The translations under genes were made by a program, and so were the position numbers. From Syntrophobacterales bacterium (GTDB taxonomy: Bacteria; Desulfobacterota; Desulfobaccia; Desulfobaccales; 0-14-0-80-60-11), in contig JALNYP010000027.1 of the NCBI GenBank assembly GCA_023229795.1, positions 1-48,351 of the forward strand: DNA of 48,351 bases. The letters are read 5' to 3'. Shown in pieces: positions 32,193 to 39,217 of the stretch. The notes under the pieces are model-generated. The model searched no databases. It worked only from the letters and a program-made list of their open reading frames with translations, and was not told the origin of the DNA. The number at the start of each line of letters is the position of its first letter. Position 1 is the stretch's first letter.

Positions 32193-32498
32193 ATGGAATT
32201 CGAATGGGACGAAGTCAAAAGGCGGGCCAATTATGAAAAACAAGGCCTTGACTTCCGGGATGCGGAAAAAGTTTTCCATGGAATTCTCATAACTGCAGAA
32301 GACCAGCGCCAGGACTACGGAGAGACTCGGTTAATTTCTTTGGGACGGCTGGAAGATATCGTGGTGGTCGTCGTGTATGCGATGCGGAGTGAAACGGTCC
32401 GCCTCATCTCCATGCGCCGAGCCAACTACAAGGAAAGAAAGGCTTATGAAGAAAAAATATCATTCGGACTTGCAGCGCCTCCGGAAAATGAAGGATGA
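32193..32498 (+). CDS. brnT: BrnT-family ribonuclease toxin
   Basis: A 101-residue BrnT toxin, a RelE-like ribonuclease of type II toxin-antitoxin systems. The family opening FEWDEVKRRANYEKQGLDF is followed by DAEKVF, RLISLGRLEDIVVVVVYAMR and the terminal IRR-like VRLISMRRANYKERKAYEE. The native start is taken as 32193 (MEFEW). An in-frame ATG at 32175 lies inside the abutting MITE and has the better ribosome-binding site (GTGGA), which would add six residues. The gene overlaps brnA by 53 bases, the usual toxin-first arrangement. Confidence 0.9.
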   Translation: MEFEWDEVKRRANYEKQGLDFRDAEKVFHGILITAEDQRQDYGETRLISLGRLEDIVVVVVYAMRSETVRLISMRRANYKERKAYEEKISFGLAAPPENEG

Positions 32499-32697
32499 GG
32501 AGATCGATTACTCCGATATCCCTGAACTGGACGAGGCCTTTTTTGAGAAGGCCGTGATCGTGCTGCCCCAACCCAAGGCCGCGGTGTGCATCCGCCTGGA
32601 TCAGGATGTGCTGGATTGGTTCAGGTCCCAGGGCAAAGGCTACCAGACCCGAATCAACGCCCTGCTGCGGGCCTACATGGAGGCGCACAGCAAATAG
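32446..32697 (+). CDS. brnA: BrnA-family antitoxin
   Basis: An 83-residue antitoxin starting MKKKYHSDLQRLRKMKDEEI. It contains the acidic DYSDIPELDEAFF toxin-neutralising segment, and a C-terminal ribbon-helix-helix-like part CIRLDQDVLDWFRSQGKGYQ then TRINALLRAYMEA, which binds the operon promoter. The ATG at 32446 lies inside brnT and follows AGGAAAGAAAGG. Together they form a type II module, normally autorepressed by the BrnTA complex. With the MITE so close, the native operator may have been displaced. Confidence 0.92.
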   Translation: MKKKYHSDLQRLRKMKDEEIDYSDIPELDEAFFEKAVIVLPQPKAAVCIRLDQDVLDWFRSQGKGYQTRINALLRAYMEAHSK

Positions 32698-32751
32698 TGT
32701 CACCGGCCTCCGGCCGGTGAAAGGTCCACAGGCCAGGCGTTTAACCCCCTT

Positions 32752-32808
32752 CTCGTTCCCAAGCTCCAGCTTAGGAATGCCATTATCCGGCAAACCTCCA
32801 GGTTTGCC
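32752..32808. repeat. REP-type palindromes left of the RAYT gene
   Basis: CTCGTTCCCAAGCTCCAGCT (32752-32771) continues TAGGAATG, a slightly decayed copy of the 33389-33418 palindrome. A second perfect hairpin, GGCAAACCT/AGGTTTGCC (32789-32808), follows. Both lie just downstream of the transposase reading frame. Confidence 0.7.
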
Positions 32809-32812
32809 ACCG

Positions 32813-33343
32813 CTAACGCAGTTCGTCCAACTCCACGATACCCGTTCCCCCGGCGTAATCCCTGGCGCTGGAATAGAGCCAATCTTCCGGTCGTTCCACT
32901 ACGCCGATACGCACGGGGTTGTGATGCAGGTAATCGATCTTCTGGTGCAGCATTGCTTCCGAGACGATCTGCTGGGGATGAAACCCCTCCTGCCAGACCT
33001 GGTAGTCGCTCCTGGTCTTGTTAGCCTGCTTATAATACTGCAACTGATTGAGAACCCAGGTCTTTTGATCCTGCTCCAATTGTGCGATGAGGCGCTTGGC
33101 GGTGAAGCTCTTGAAATCCCGGATGATGTCCGACAATTTGTCCGCGGCGACCACCAGATGCAGGTGGTTGTCCAGGAGGGCATAGGCATAAATTTTCAGG
33201 CCCTTATGCTCGCGGCAGAAGCGGAGGGTGTCGATGAGGATGTCGTAATAGGGTTTGCGGGTGAAGAGGGGAATCCATTGGACCACCGTGCAGGTGATGA
33301 AGTAGGAGACGCCGGGCTCTCTGACGGTGTAGCGGGTTCTCAT
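32813..33343 (-). CDS. REP-associated tyrosine transposase (RAYT, Y1/HUH family)
   Basis: A 176-residue single-domain Y1 transposase starting MRTRYTVREPGVSYFITCTV. The HUH motif is in DNHLHLVV (His-Leu-His), and a candidate catalytic Tyr lies in QLQYYKQANKTRSDYQVWQ. The C-terminal HHNPVRIGVVERPEDWLYSS is typical of RAYTs. These enzymes nick and move REP palindromes. The start at 33343 is chosen because residues upstream in the 33448 frame are translated REP sequence. REP palindromes flank the gene on both sides, and a related one lies at 43247-43279, consistent with activity in cis and trans. Confidence 0.9.
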   Translation of the reverse strand: MRTRYTVREPGVSYFITCTVVQWIPLFTRKPYYDILIDTLRFCREHKGLKIYAYALLDNHLHLVVAADKLSDIIRDFKSFTAKRLIAQLEQDQKTWVLNQLQYYKQANKTRSDYQVWQEGFHPQQIVSEAMLHQKIDYLHHNPVRIGVVERPEDWLYSSARDYAGGTGIVELDELR

Positions 33344-33388
33344 GGGCAGGGGGTGCAAAGGTGGCGAAGCAGAGCTTCGCCGGAAAAT

Positions 33389-33418
33389 CTCGTTCCCAAG
33401 CTGGAGCTTGGGAACGAG
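33389..33418. repeat. REP palindrome upstream of the RAYT gene
   Basis: Fourteen-base arms CTCGTTCCCAAGCT and AGCTTGGGAACGAG with two central bases. A separate hairpin GGCGAAGC-AGA-GCTTCGCC lies at 33363-33381. It matches copies at 32752 and 43247. Confidence 0.8.
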
Positions 33419-33437
33419 GGGAACTTTGATCGGCGCT

Positions 33438-33839
33438 TTAAGGAGCAATCTTAGGGAGATTCTCCATTTCTTGGGGTACTATTACTGCATCAACTCGAAA
33501 GAGAATAGGCACTAACTCGCGATGATGGAGGATAGTTTCTTTCCGTCCCCAATGAATCGAAAATAAACGTTCCTCTGTGTTCGGCAGCATCGTTGTTTTG
33601 GCTTCACCTGGGCCTGTATATATAAAAATCCAATCTCCCTTATTAACTATGCCATCGCCAAACCATAGCATATTATCCCTAATTGGTACTGCCATACCGG
33701 CTTGTCCTCGGACGCCGATCATTAAACCATATTGACCAAGGTTCAAACTTTCGTTCACATACAAAACTATTCTCTCTTGGTTGGGTATGCCGCGATCGAA
33801 AACACTGACTGTAAATTCGGTTATTAAGCTGACAATCAT
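33438..33839 (-). CDS. Hypothetical protein (133 aa)
   Basis: A 133-residue soluble, beta-rich protein (FTVSVFDRGIPNQERIVLYV, YGLMIGVRG, DNMLWFGDG, DWIFIYTGPGE). It has no motif I recognise. The start overlaps the stop of the upstream gene by 4 bases (33836-33839), so the two are translationally coupled. The TGPGEAKTTMLPNTEERLFSIHWGRK segment might be a ligand-binding loop, but this is speculation. More AT-rich than the flanking chromosome. Confidence 0.65.
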   Translation of the reverse strand: MIVSLITEFTVSVFDRGIPNQERIVLYVNESLNLGQYGLMIGVRGQAGMAVPIRDNMLWFGDGIVNKGDWIFIYTGPGEAKTTMLPNTEERLFSIHWGRKETILHHRELVPILFRVDAVIVPQEMENLPKIAP

Positions 33840-34357
33840 TTCACTGCCTCCTCTGACTTCGAGAACCAGCCGAAGAAAAGAAGCAGTATCCCCAAAATTC
33901 CAATTATATAGCCATAGATATCTAAATTGTTTCGGATAAATTGGATTCCTATCCCAATCATTACTGGCCCAGCGCCGATACTTAGATTTTTTAAATGCCT
34001 TTCCCTTTTATAAGCATTCACGCGTTCCTGAAGCACGGCAGCTTTTGTTTTAACCTCAGATAATTCTTCGGTAGTTTGCCTTAGTTCTTCACGAGTTTTT
34101 TCTAACTCCCTCTTGAGTGTTTGAATATCGTAGTCATCTCGGTGAAGGGTGCCGACCAACAAACTAGCTGCCAACTCGCTGCCCAAAATTCTCGGTCTCG
34201 CTGCAAGGAGTCCTTCGACCCTTTGAGCGATAGGGAGGCCCTTAATTGGACTTTCTTCCTCAACAGGAACAATCTCGCTTGCCGCTGTGGTTTGAGTCCC
34301 AGCAGAGCCTGTTTCTTTTGGTTCTGGTATCTCAGCCGGCTCAATTATCTCTATCAC
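33836..34357 (-). CDS. Hypothetical protein with coiled coil and two C-terminal helices
   Basis: A 173-residue protein. Residues 1-55 are acidic and Pro/Thr-rich. Residues 75-120 form a coiled coil (TLKRELEKTREELRQTTEEL and SEVKTKAAVLQERVNAYKRE). Residues 122-165 hold two hydrophobic helices (LSIGAGPVMIGIGIQFI and IYGYIIGILGILLLFFGWF), placing the coiled coil on the cytoplasmic side of the membrane. It begins with GTG at 34357 after GAGGAAGAG. It is coupled by a 4-base overlap to the 133-aa gene. The function is unknown. Confidence 0.7.
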   Translation of the reverse strand: MIEIIEPAEIPEPKETGSAGTQTTAASEIVPVEEESPIKGLPIAQRVEGLLAARPRILGSELAASLLVGTLHRDDYDIQTLKRELEKTREELRQTTEELSEVKTKAAVLQERVNAYKRERHLKNLSIGAGPVMIGIGIQFIRNNLDIYGYIIGILGILLLFFGWFSKSEEAVK

Positions 34358-34499
34358 TTTCTCTTCCTCAATATAAGCCGTCGGCCCCTGGCCCTTCTTC
34401 CAGAAACCTTAACTACTCTGCGAAAAGCCGCATGAACGGGATACCAAGAGCCCCTTTCGGTTCTATGTTGTCCCATATGGAGCGAATTTTTGCTGAATA

Positions 34500-34637
34500 T
34501 TATTTGTTCTTCTTATCATGCCTCTGTGTTAGGGCAGATGCAGCGACCGATTTAACTTTTGGGGGAGTTTTGGGATTTCTCAATAATTCAGAAGCAATAG
34601 TCCCAACCTTTTTTGAAGTTTTCTCATTTTTAGCCAT
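34500..34637 (-). CDS. Small basic protein (45 aa)
   Basis: A 45-residue basic protein, MAKNEKTSKKVGTIASELLR continuing NPKTPPKVKSVAASALTQRH and ending DKKNK. It is preceded by a well-spaced AAGGAG, so expression is likely. It resembles a group of small bacterial proteins with the pattern of Lys/Ser/Ala-rich repeats ending in SALTQ/SALSQ and a basic tail, none with an assigned function to my knowledge. It starts 34 bases after the nrdJ stop on the same strand and precedes the two-gene unit at 33438-34357. Confidence 0.65.
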   Translation of the reverse strand: MAKNEKTSKKVGTIASELLRNPKTPPKVKSVAASALTQRHDKKNK

Positions 34638-34671
34638 TTGAAATCTCCTTTGATTTCATATTTTATAGCCA

Positions 34672-36876
34672 CTAACTACATCTGCTAAACCCGCAGCTGC
34701 GGCAGACCAGGCAGCCGCCTTCGGGTTCGATGGCGCCGCCGCAGTCGGGGCAGGAGCCCATGGTGGCCAGGGTGGGGGCCGGGGGGTCTACTTCGGCGAT
34801 GCGGGAGAGGACCTTGGAGATGGCGTCGGGGCAGGAGAGGACCTGGCTGCCGTTTTGCCAGTTGGAGCTGGGGCAGCGGATGCCGGTGATCTGCTTGATG
34901 ATGGCGTCGATCTTGACGCCGGAGCGCAGGGCGAGCGAGATGAGGCGGCCGGTGGACTCGATCTGGGAGGAGGCGCAGCCGCCGGTCTTGCCCATCTGGG
35001 CGAAGACTTCGCAGAAGCCCAACTGGTCCTGGTTGACGGTGACGTAGAGCTTGCCGCAGCCGGTGTTGATGAGTTCGGTGACGCCGGTGGTGCGTTCGGG
35101 CCGGGGGCGCGGGGTGATGTACTGCAGCTTGGGGGTCTTAGACCCGAAGCTCAAGACCTGCTCTTCCCGGCTGCCGTCCCGGTAGATGGTGACGCCCTTG
35201 AGGCCCAGCTCATAGGCCTGGAGGTAAACCTCCCGCACGTCGTCGGCGGTGGCCTGTTTGGGGAAGTTGACCGTCTTGGATACGGCGTTGTCGGTGTATT
35301 TCTGGAAGGCGGCCTGGAGGCGGATGTGCCAGTGGGGCGAGACTTCGTGGGCGGTGACGAAGAGGCGGCGCACGTCTTTGGGGATTTCCTTGAACTCCCG
35401 GATGGAGCCGACCTGGGCGATGGACTTCATGAGTTCGGGGCTGTAGAAGCCCTGCCTCTTGGCCAGTTCCTCGAAGTAGGGGTGGACTTCCACCAGTTCG
35501 GTGCCCTCCATGACCCGGCGCACGAAAGAGACCGCGAAGAGGGGCTCGATGCCGCTGGAGCAACTGGAGATGATGCTGATGGTGCCGGTGGGGGCGATGG
35601 TGGTGGTGGTGGCGTTGCGCATGCGCCCCAGGCCGTTGCCGTCGTATTTGCTGCCGGTGTAGGTGGGGAAATTGCCCCGGGTGTCGGCCAGGGCGGCGGA
35701 GGCCTGCCGGGATTCCTTTTGGATGAAGGCCATGACCTCTTCGGCCACGCCGATGGCCGCCTCGGAGTTATACTGGATGTTCAGCTTCAGGAGCAGATCC
35801 GCGAAACCCATGACCCCCAGGCCGATCTTGCGGGTATCCAAGGTCTTTTGGCGGATGGTGTCCAGGGGAAACCGGTTGGCGTCGATGACGTTGTCGAGGA
35901 AGTGCACCGCGGTGTGGACCATGTCCGCCAGGATGGAGTAGTCGATTTTGCCGCCCTGGACGGCCCGGGCCAGGTTCAGGGACCCCAGGTTGCAGGACTC
36001 GTAGGGCAGCAGGGGCTGTTCGCCGCAGGGGTTGGTGGCTTCGATGGCCCCCAGGTGGGGCACGGTATTGCCGCGGTTGAGGGCGTCCAGGAAGACGATG
36101 CCGGGCTCGCCGGTGGACCAGGCGCTCTGGACGATGAGGTCGAAGAGCTGGGCCGCGCTCACCTTTTTGACCTCCCGGCCGGTGCGGGGGTTAAGGAGCG
36201 GAAAGGCCCGGTCTTCCTTGACCGCGTCCATGAAGGCGTCGGTCAGACCCACCGAGATATTGAAGTTGGTGAGGCGCTTGGTGTCGTTCTTACAGGTGAT
36301 GAAGGACTCGATATCAGGGTGGTCCACCCGGAGGATGCCCATGTTGGCGCCCCGGCGGGTGCCGCCCTGCTTGATGGTTTCGGTGGCCACGTCGAAGATG
36401 TTCATGAAGGAGATGGGGCCCGAGGCCACGCCCTTGGTGGACATGACCGGGTCGTTGGCCGGCCGGATGCGGGAGAAGGAAAAACCGGTGCCGCCGCCGG
36501 ATTTGTGGATCAGGGCGGTCTGCTTGACGGCGTCGAAAATGGACTCGATGTCGTCCTCCACCGGCAGCACGAAGCAGGCGGAGAGCTGGCCCAGCTCCCG
36601 CCCGGCGTTCATGAGGGTGGGGGAATTGGGCATGAACTTAAGGGAGGCCATGTGCGCGTAGAACTTGTCGGCAATGGCGGCCACGTCCGCGTCCGGGTCG
36701 TAGTTGCGGTCGATCTCGGCGATGGTGTCGGCCACCCGGCGGAACATATCCGGGGCGGCCTCAGTGGGCTCCCCGGTTTCGTCCTTCTTGAGGTAGCGCT
36801 TCTTCAGCACGACCACGGCGTTGTGGCTTAACGGCAACTCCCCGGCGATTTCCCTGATTTCCCCCTGCGGCGCCAT
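34672..36876 (-). CDS. nrdJ: Adenosylcobalamin-dependent ribonucleotide reductase (class II)
   Basis: A 734-residue class II enzyme that reduces ribonucleotides using adenosylcobalamin, without oxygen. Visible are KSGGGTGFSFSRIRP, TKGVASGPISFMNIFD, the active-site Cys/Glu motif NPCGEQPLLPYESCNLGS, TTTIAPTGTISIISSCSSG and a C-terminal metal-binding tail (CPDCGG...CLVCRSCGF). AGGAGGAA lies 5 bases before the ATG at 36876; the ATG at 36879 is possible but too close. A TTGACA-17-TAATAT promoter containing a NrdR-like box lies upstream. It depends on the cob genes at 16.6-21 kb. Confidence 0.96.
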   Translation of the reverse strand: MAPQGEIREIAGELPLSHNAVVVLKKRYLKKDETGEPTEAAPDMFRRVADTIAEIDRNYDPDADVAAIADKFYAHMASLKFMPNSPTLMNAGRELGQLSACFVLPVEDDIESIFDAVKQTALIHKSGGGTGFSFSRIRPANDPVMSTKGVASGPISFMNIFDVATETIKQGGTRRGANMGILRVDHPDIESFITCKNDTKRLTNFNISVGLTDAFMDAVKEDRAFPLLNPRTGREVKKVSAAQLFDLIVQSAWSTGEPGIVFLDALNRGNTVPHLGAIEATNPCGEQPLLPYESCNLGSLNLARAVQGGKIDYSILADMVHTAVHFLDNVIDANRFPLDTIRQKTLDTRKIGLGVMGFADLLLKLNIQYNSEAAIGVAEEVMAFIQKESRQASAALADTRGNFPTYTGSKYDGNGLGRMRNATTTTIAPTGTISIISSCSSGIEPLFAVSFVRRVMEGTELVEVHPYFEELAKRQGFYSPELMKSIAQVGSIREFKEIPKDVRRLFVTAHEVSPHWHIRLQAAFQKYTDNAVSKTVNFPKQATADDVREVYLQAYELGLKGVTIYRDGSREEQVLSFGSKTPKLQYITPRPRPERTTGVTELINTGCGKLYVTVNQDQLGFCEVFAQMGKTGGCASSQIESTGRLISLALRSGVKIDAIIKQITGIRCPSSNWQNGSQVLSCPDAISKVLSRIAEVDPPAPTLATMGSCPDCGGAIEPEGGCLVCRSCGFSRCS

Positions 36877-36942
36877 CATTTCCTCCTGAATTTAGGTGCT
36901 TGCCGAAATTCCCTGGTAAAGCAACATGTTGTAGTGATGAAT

Positions 36943-36971
36943 ATATTAAAACACAATATCTTGGGTGTCAA
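36943..36971 (-). promoter_or_regulatory. nrdJ promoter with NrdR-like box
   Basis: On the minus strand TTGACA (36971-36966), 17 bases, then TAATAT (36948-36943). Positions 36951-36966 read ACACAATATCTTGGGT on the plus strand, matching 14 of 16 positions of the palindromic NrdR consensus ACACWATATATWGTGT, and lie within the spacer. A second, weak half-match lies near 36922-36937. Repression of nrdJ by NrdR is likely. Confidence 0.68.
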
Positions 36972-36976
36972 GGGAA

Positions 36977-37177
36977 TTTTTCGGATAATTTTCACCATGA
37001 CTGGCAGCTCTATTAATACTATACAGATAAATAGTATAATAGGCAAGGAGACGGGGAATATGAGGGGTGACTTGCGGCCGCATGGAGATGGTCTTTTCGG
37101 CCAAAGGTTATAATTGATGAAGCGCCCCAGGCCTCCGGCGGGAGAAACCGGCGGCGACAAACCCCCGCCCAATTCGG
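36977..37177. other. Divergent intergenic region nrdJ/fabH
   Basis: Contains an imperfect inverted repeat of ATACTAT/ATAGTAT around 37015-37038 and a GGCCTCCGGCGGG/CCGGCGG GC-rich stretch near 37130-37155. No gene is seen. Confidence 0.4.
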
Positions 37178-37206
37178 TTGCCTTTTTGCCCCTGCTGCGA
37201 TATAAA
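37178..37206 (+). promoter_or_regulatory. Promoter of the fabH-like gene
   Basis: TTGCCT (37178-37183), a 17-base spacer, then TATAAA (37201-37206). The predicted start near 37213 leaves a 30-base leader containing AGGTGG before the TTG start codon. Confidence 0.6.
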
Positions 37207-37242
37207 TTCTCTTAATACTCTTGTAACTATAGGTGGCAAACG

Positions 37243-38226
37243 TTGAGCCAACAGCAAATCGGCATCCTGGGCACCGGAGCGTATGTGCCCGAAGCGGTCC
37301 TGACCAATCAATACCTGGAAACCCTCGTCGAGACCTCGGCGCAGTGGATCGTAGAGCGCAGCGGCATTCATGAGCGCCGCATCGCCGCGCCCGAGGAAGA
37401 CGCGGTCTCCATGGGGGTGGCGGCCGCGCGCCAGGCCCTGGCGGCCGCGGGGATCGGACCGGAACAGTTGAGTTACATCATCCTGGGGACCAACACCCCG
37501 GCGCACTTTTTCCCCGCCGGGGCCATTCGCATCCAGGAGGAGCTGGGCATCGGCGGCGAGGCCGCGGCCTTCGACCTGCAGGCGGGCTGCTGCGGCTTCA
37601 ACTACGCCTTGTACGTGGGGGAACGCCTGGTGGCCGCGGAAGGCAAGTATGCCCTGGTCATCGGCAGTGATGTTTGCTCCCGCTTTACGGATTGGACCGA
37701 CCGGGCCACCTGCCTGCTCTTCGGCGACGGGGCCGGCGCAGTGGTGATCGGCCCGAGCCGGCAGGGGCGGATTATCAAATCGTTCATCGCCTCGAAGCTG
37801 AACGAGAACCTCTTTTGCGAAAGCGAATTCAGCAAAGAGGTGAGCCCGTTTCTCCCGCCGCAAAGTCATGCCGCCAAGCATTTCCTGCGGATGGACGGAC
37901 CGGAGATCTTCAAATTCGCGGTCAATGCGGTGAAAATGTCCATCCCCCGGGTTCTGGAGATGGCCGGCATCACCCGGGAAGAAATCGACTATTTGATCAT
38001 TCACCAGGGCAACTACCGCATCCTGGAGGCCGGCGCCAAATTCGCCCGGGTGCCCATGGACAAGGTCTTTGTCAATATCCACAAATACGGCAACACCTCC
38101 GCGGCGTCGGTGCCCATTGCCCTGCATGAGGCCTTGCAGGAAGGCAAGATCAAGCCGGGCGACAAGGTGGTGCTCATCAGTTTCGGGGCCGGAGCCACCT
38201 GGGGGGCGACGCTGATCGAGTGGTGA
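37243..38226 (+). CDS. 3-oxoacyl-ACP synthase III family protein (FabH-like)
   Basis: A 327-residue KAS III enzyme that condenses an acyl-CoA starter with malonyl-ACP. The triad is visible: Cys116 in DLQAGCCGFNYAL, His in LIIHQGNYRIL and Asn in YGNTSAASVPIAL. The motif WIVERSGIHERRIA near residue 35 is the family N-terminal signature. It starts at TTG (37243) with AGGTGG upstream. The GCCGF version of the active site and the lack of acpP, fabD or fabG neighbours leave open whether this is the housekeeping FabH or a paralogue acting on special acyl groups. Confidence 0.92.
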   Translation: MSQQQIGILGTGAYVPEAVLTNQYLETLVETSAQWIVERSGIHERRIAAPEEDAVSMGVAAARQALAAAGIGPEQLSYIILGTNTPAHFFPAGAIRIQEELGIGGEAAAFDLQAGCCGFNYALYVGERLVAAEGKYALVIGSDVCSRFTDWTDRATCLLFGDGAGAVVIGPSRQGRIIKSFIASKLNENLFCESEFSKEVSPFLPPQSHAAKHFLRMDGPEIFKFAVNAVKMSIPRVLEMAGITREEIDYLIIHQGNYRILEAGAKFARVPMDKVFVNIHKYGNTSAASVPIALHEALQEGKIKPGDKVVLISFGAGATWGATLIEW

Positions 38227-38231
38227 GTGAG

Positions 38232-38255
38232 CAGTGGTCAGTGGTCAGTGGTCAG
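38232..38255. repeat. Tandem CAGTGGT repeat, inverted at 38393-38409
   Basis: Three tandem CAGTGGT units followed by CAGT. The 17-base string CAGTGGTCAGTGGTCAG (38239-38255) has its exact reverse complement at 38393-38409, so the two enclose the bidirectional terminator. Confidence 0.7.
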
Positions 38256-38296
38256 TTAAAAGCAGAATGTAGCTGAAGATTAAGATGATCGGACAA

Positions 38297-38329
38297 AAAA
38301 GAAGGGGCGGGATGACCGCCCCTTCTTTT
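38297..38329. terminator. Bidirectional terminator between converging genes
   Basis: Arms AAAAGAAGGGGCGG (38297-38310) and CCGCCCCTTCTTTT (38316-38329) are perfectly complementary with a 5-base loop. The T/A tails work in both directions, ending both the fabH-like gene and the lipoprotein gene. Confidence 0.88.
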
Positions 38330-38418
38330 GTGACTCAAGATGCCGGGGCTTGTAATTATGCGGATTCAAGCGCCTCAGGCTTTAACTGGCTACTGACCAC
38401 TGACCACTGGCAACTGCC

Positions 38419-39210
38419 CTACATGATCCGAATCCCGCCGGGCTTTTCCGGCTCGGCCGGGGGAGGCGGCGCCGGCTTTTCCGGCGGGGCCGGCTTGGGA
38501 GCCGGAGGCGCAGGGGCCGGTTTTTCCGGCTTTTCGGGTTTGGCCGGTTTCTCAGGTTTCACGGGCTTTTCCGGGGCCGGGGCCGGCTTACGCGGGGCCG
38601 GCGGGGCTTCTTCTTCCGGCGGGGCCGGTTTAGGCGGTGCCTTGACCTTGGGCTTGACCGGCGGCGCCGGGACTTCCGGTGGTTTAGACGGTTTAGGCTT
38701 TTCCACCGTCGGCGGCTTTTCTACGGCGGGCGGTTTCTCCACGGCCGGGGGTTTGACCGGAGCCGGCTTGGCTTTTTCGGGCAGGGCCGGCAACGGCGGC
38801 GGAGTTACCGCTTCGGGCGGAGTAGGAGCCGCTTCGGGCGGCGCGGCCACCGGGGTGGGGGAGAGATACCGGGAACTCACCCAGCCGATGGTGCCGTCCC
38901 GCTTGACGCGGATCTGGGACCAATCCGCGGCGTCGCCCACTTTCTCCACTTCTTCGTTGCGATCGATGATGGCGATCCTGGGGCAGTCCATGCCAGGGCA
39001 GGCCCGGAGATTGAGGCGGTTACCGGCGACATAAAAGGTGGGCCGGGCGACCTGCTGGGGCGGCGGCGGTGGTGGCGGCGCCGGCGCCGCCACCGGAGGC
39101 GGCGTATAAACGGGTTTGGGAAACAGGGTCTGACATCCCGTCAGACAGAGGGTTAATCCCAACCCCAGCCCCAGGGCGTACCAGGATTTACGAATGGCCG
39201 CGGCCTTCAA
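38419..39210 (-). CDS. Proline-rich SH3-domain lipoprotein
   Basis: A 263-residue lipoprotein. The signal peptide ends in a lipobox, LCLTGC, at about residue 25. Residues 48-110 form a bacterial SH3-like domain (YVAGNRLNLRACPGMDCPRI, WSQIRVKRDGTIGWVSSRYL). The remaining half is a low-complexity Pro/Lys/Glu/Ala region with repeated KPPAVEKPP and KPEKPAKPEKPEKP, ending PEKPGGIRIM, which could span the periplasm or bind peptidoglycan. The start is the TTG at 39210, 11 bases after GGGGGA and 8 bases after the upstream stop; no ATG gives a proper signal peptide. It is coupled to the zinc-ribbon gene. Confidence 0.78.
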   Translation of the reverse strand: MKAAAIRKSWYALGLGLGLTLCLTGCQTLFPKPVYTPPPVAAPAPPPPPPPQQVARPTFYVAGNRLNLRACPGMDCPRIAIIDRNEEVEKVGDAADWSQIRVKRDGTIGWVSSRYLSPTPVAAPPEAAPTPPEAVTPPPLPALPEKAKPAPVKPPAVEKPPAVEKPPTVEKPKPSKPPEVPAPPVKPKVKAPPKPAPPEEEAPPAPRKPAPAPEKPVKPEKPAKPEKPEKPAPAPPAPKPAPPEKPAPPPPAEPEKPGGIRIM

Positions 39211-39217
39211 GGTGCGC

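Noticed and set aside
34855..36831. 658-codon plus-strand ORF opposite nrdJ
   Set aside because: Gly/Val/Asp-rich low-complexity translation typical of the antisense frame of a GC-rich gene; nrdJ on the other strand is unambiguous.
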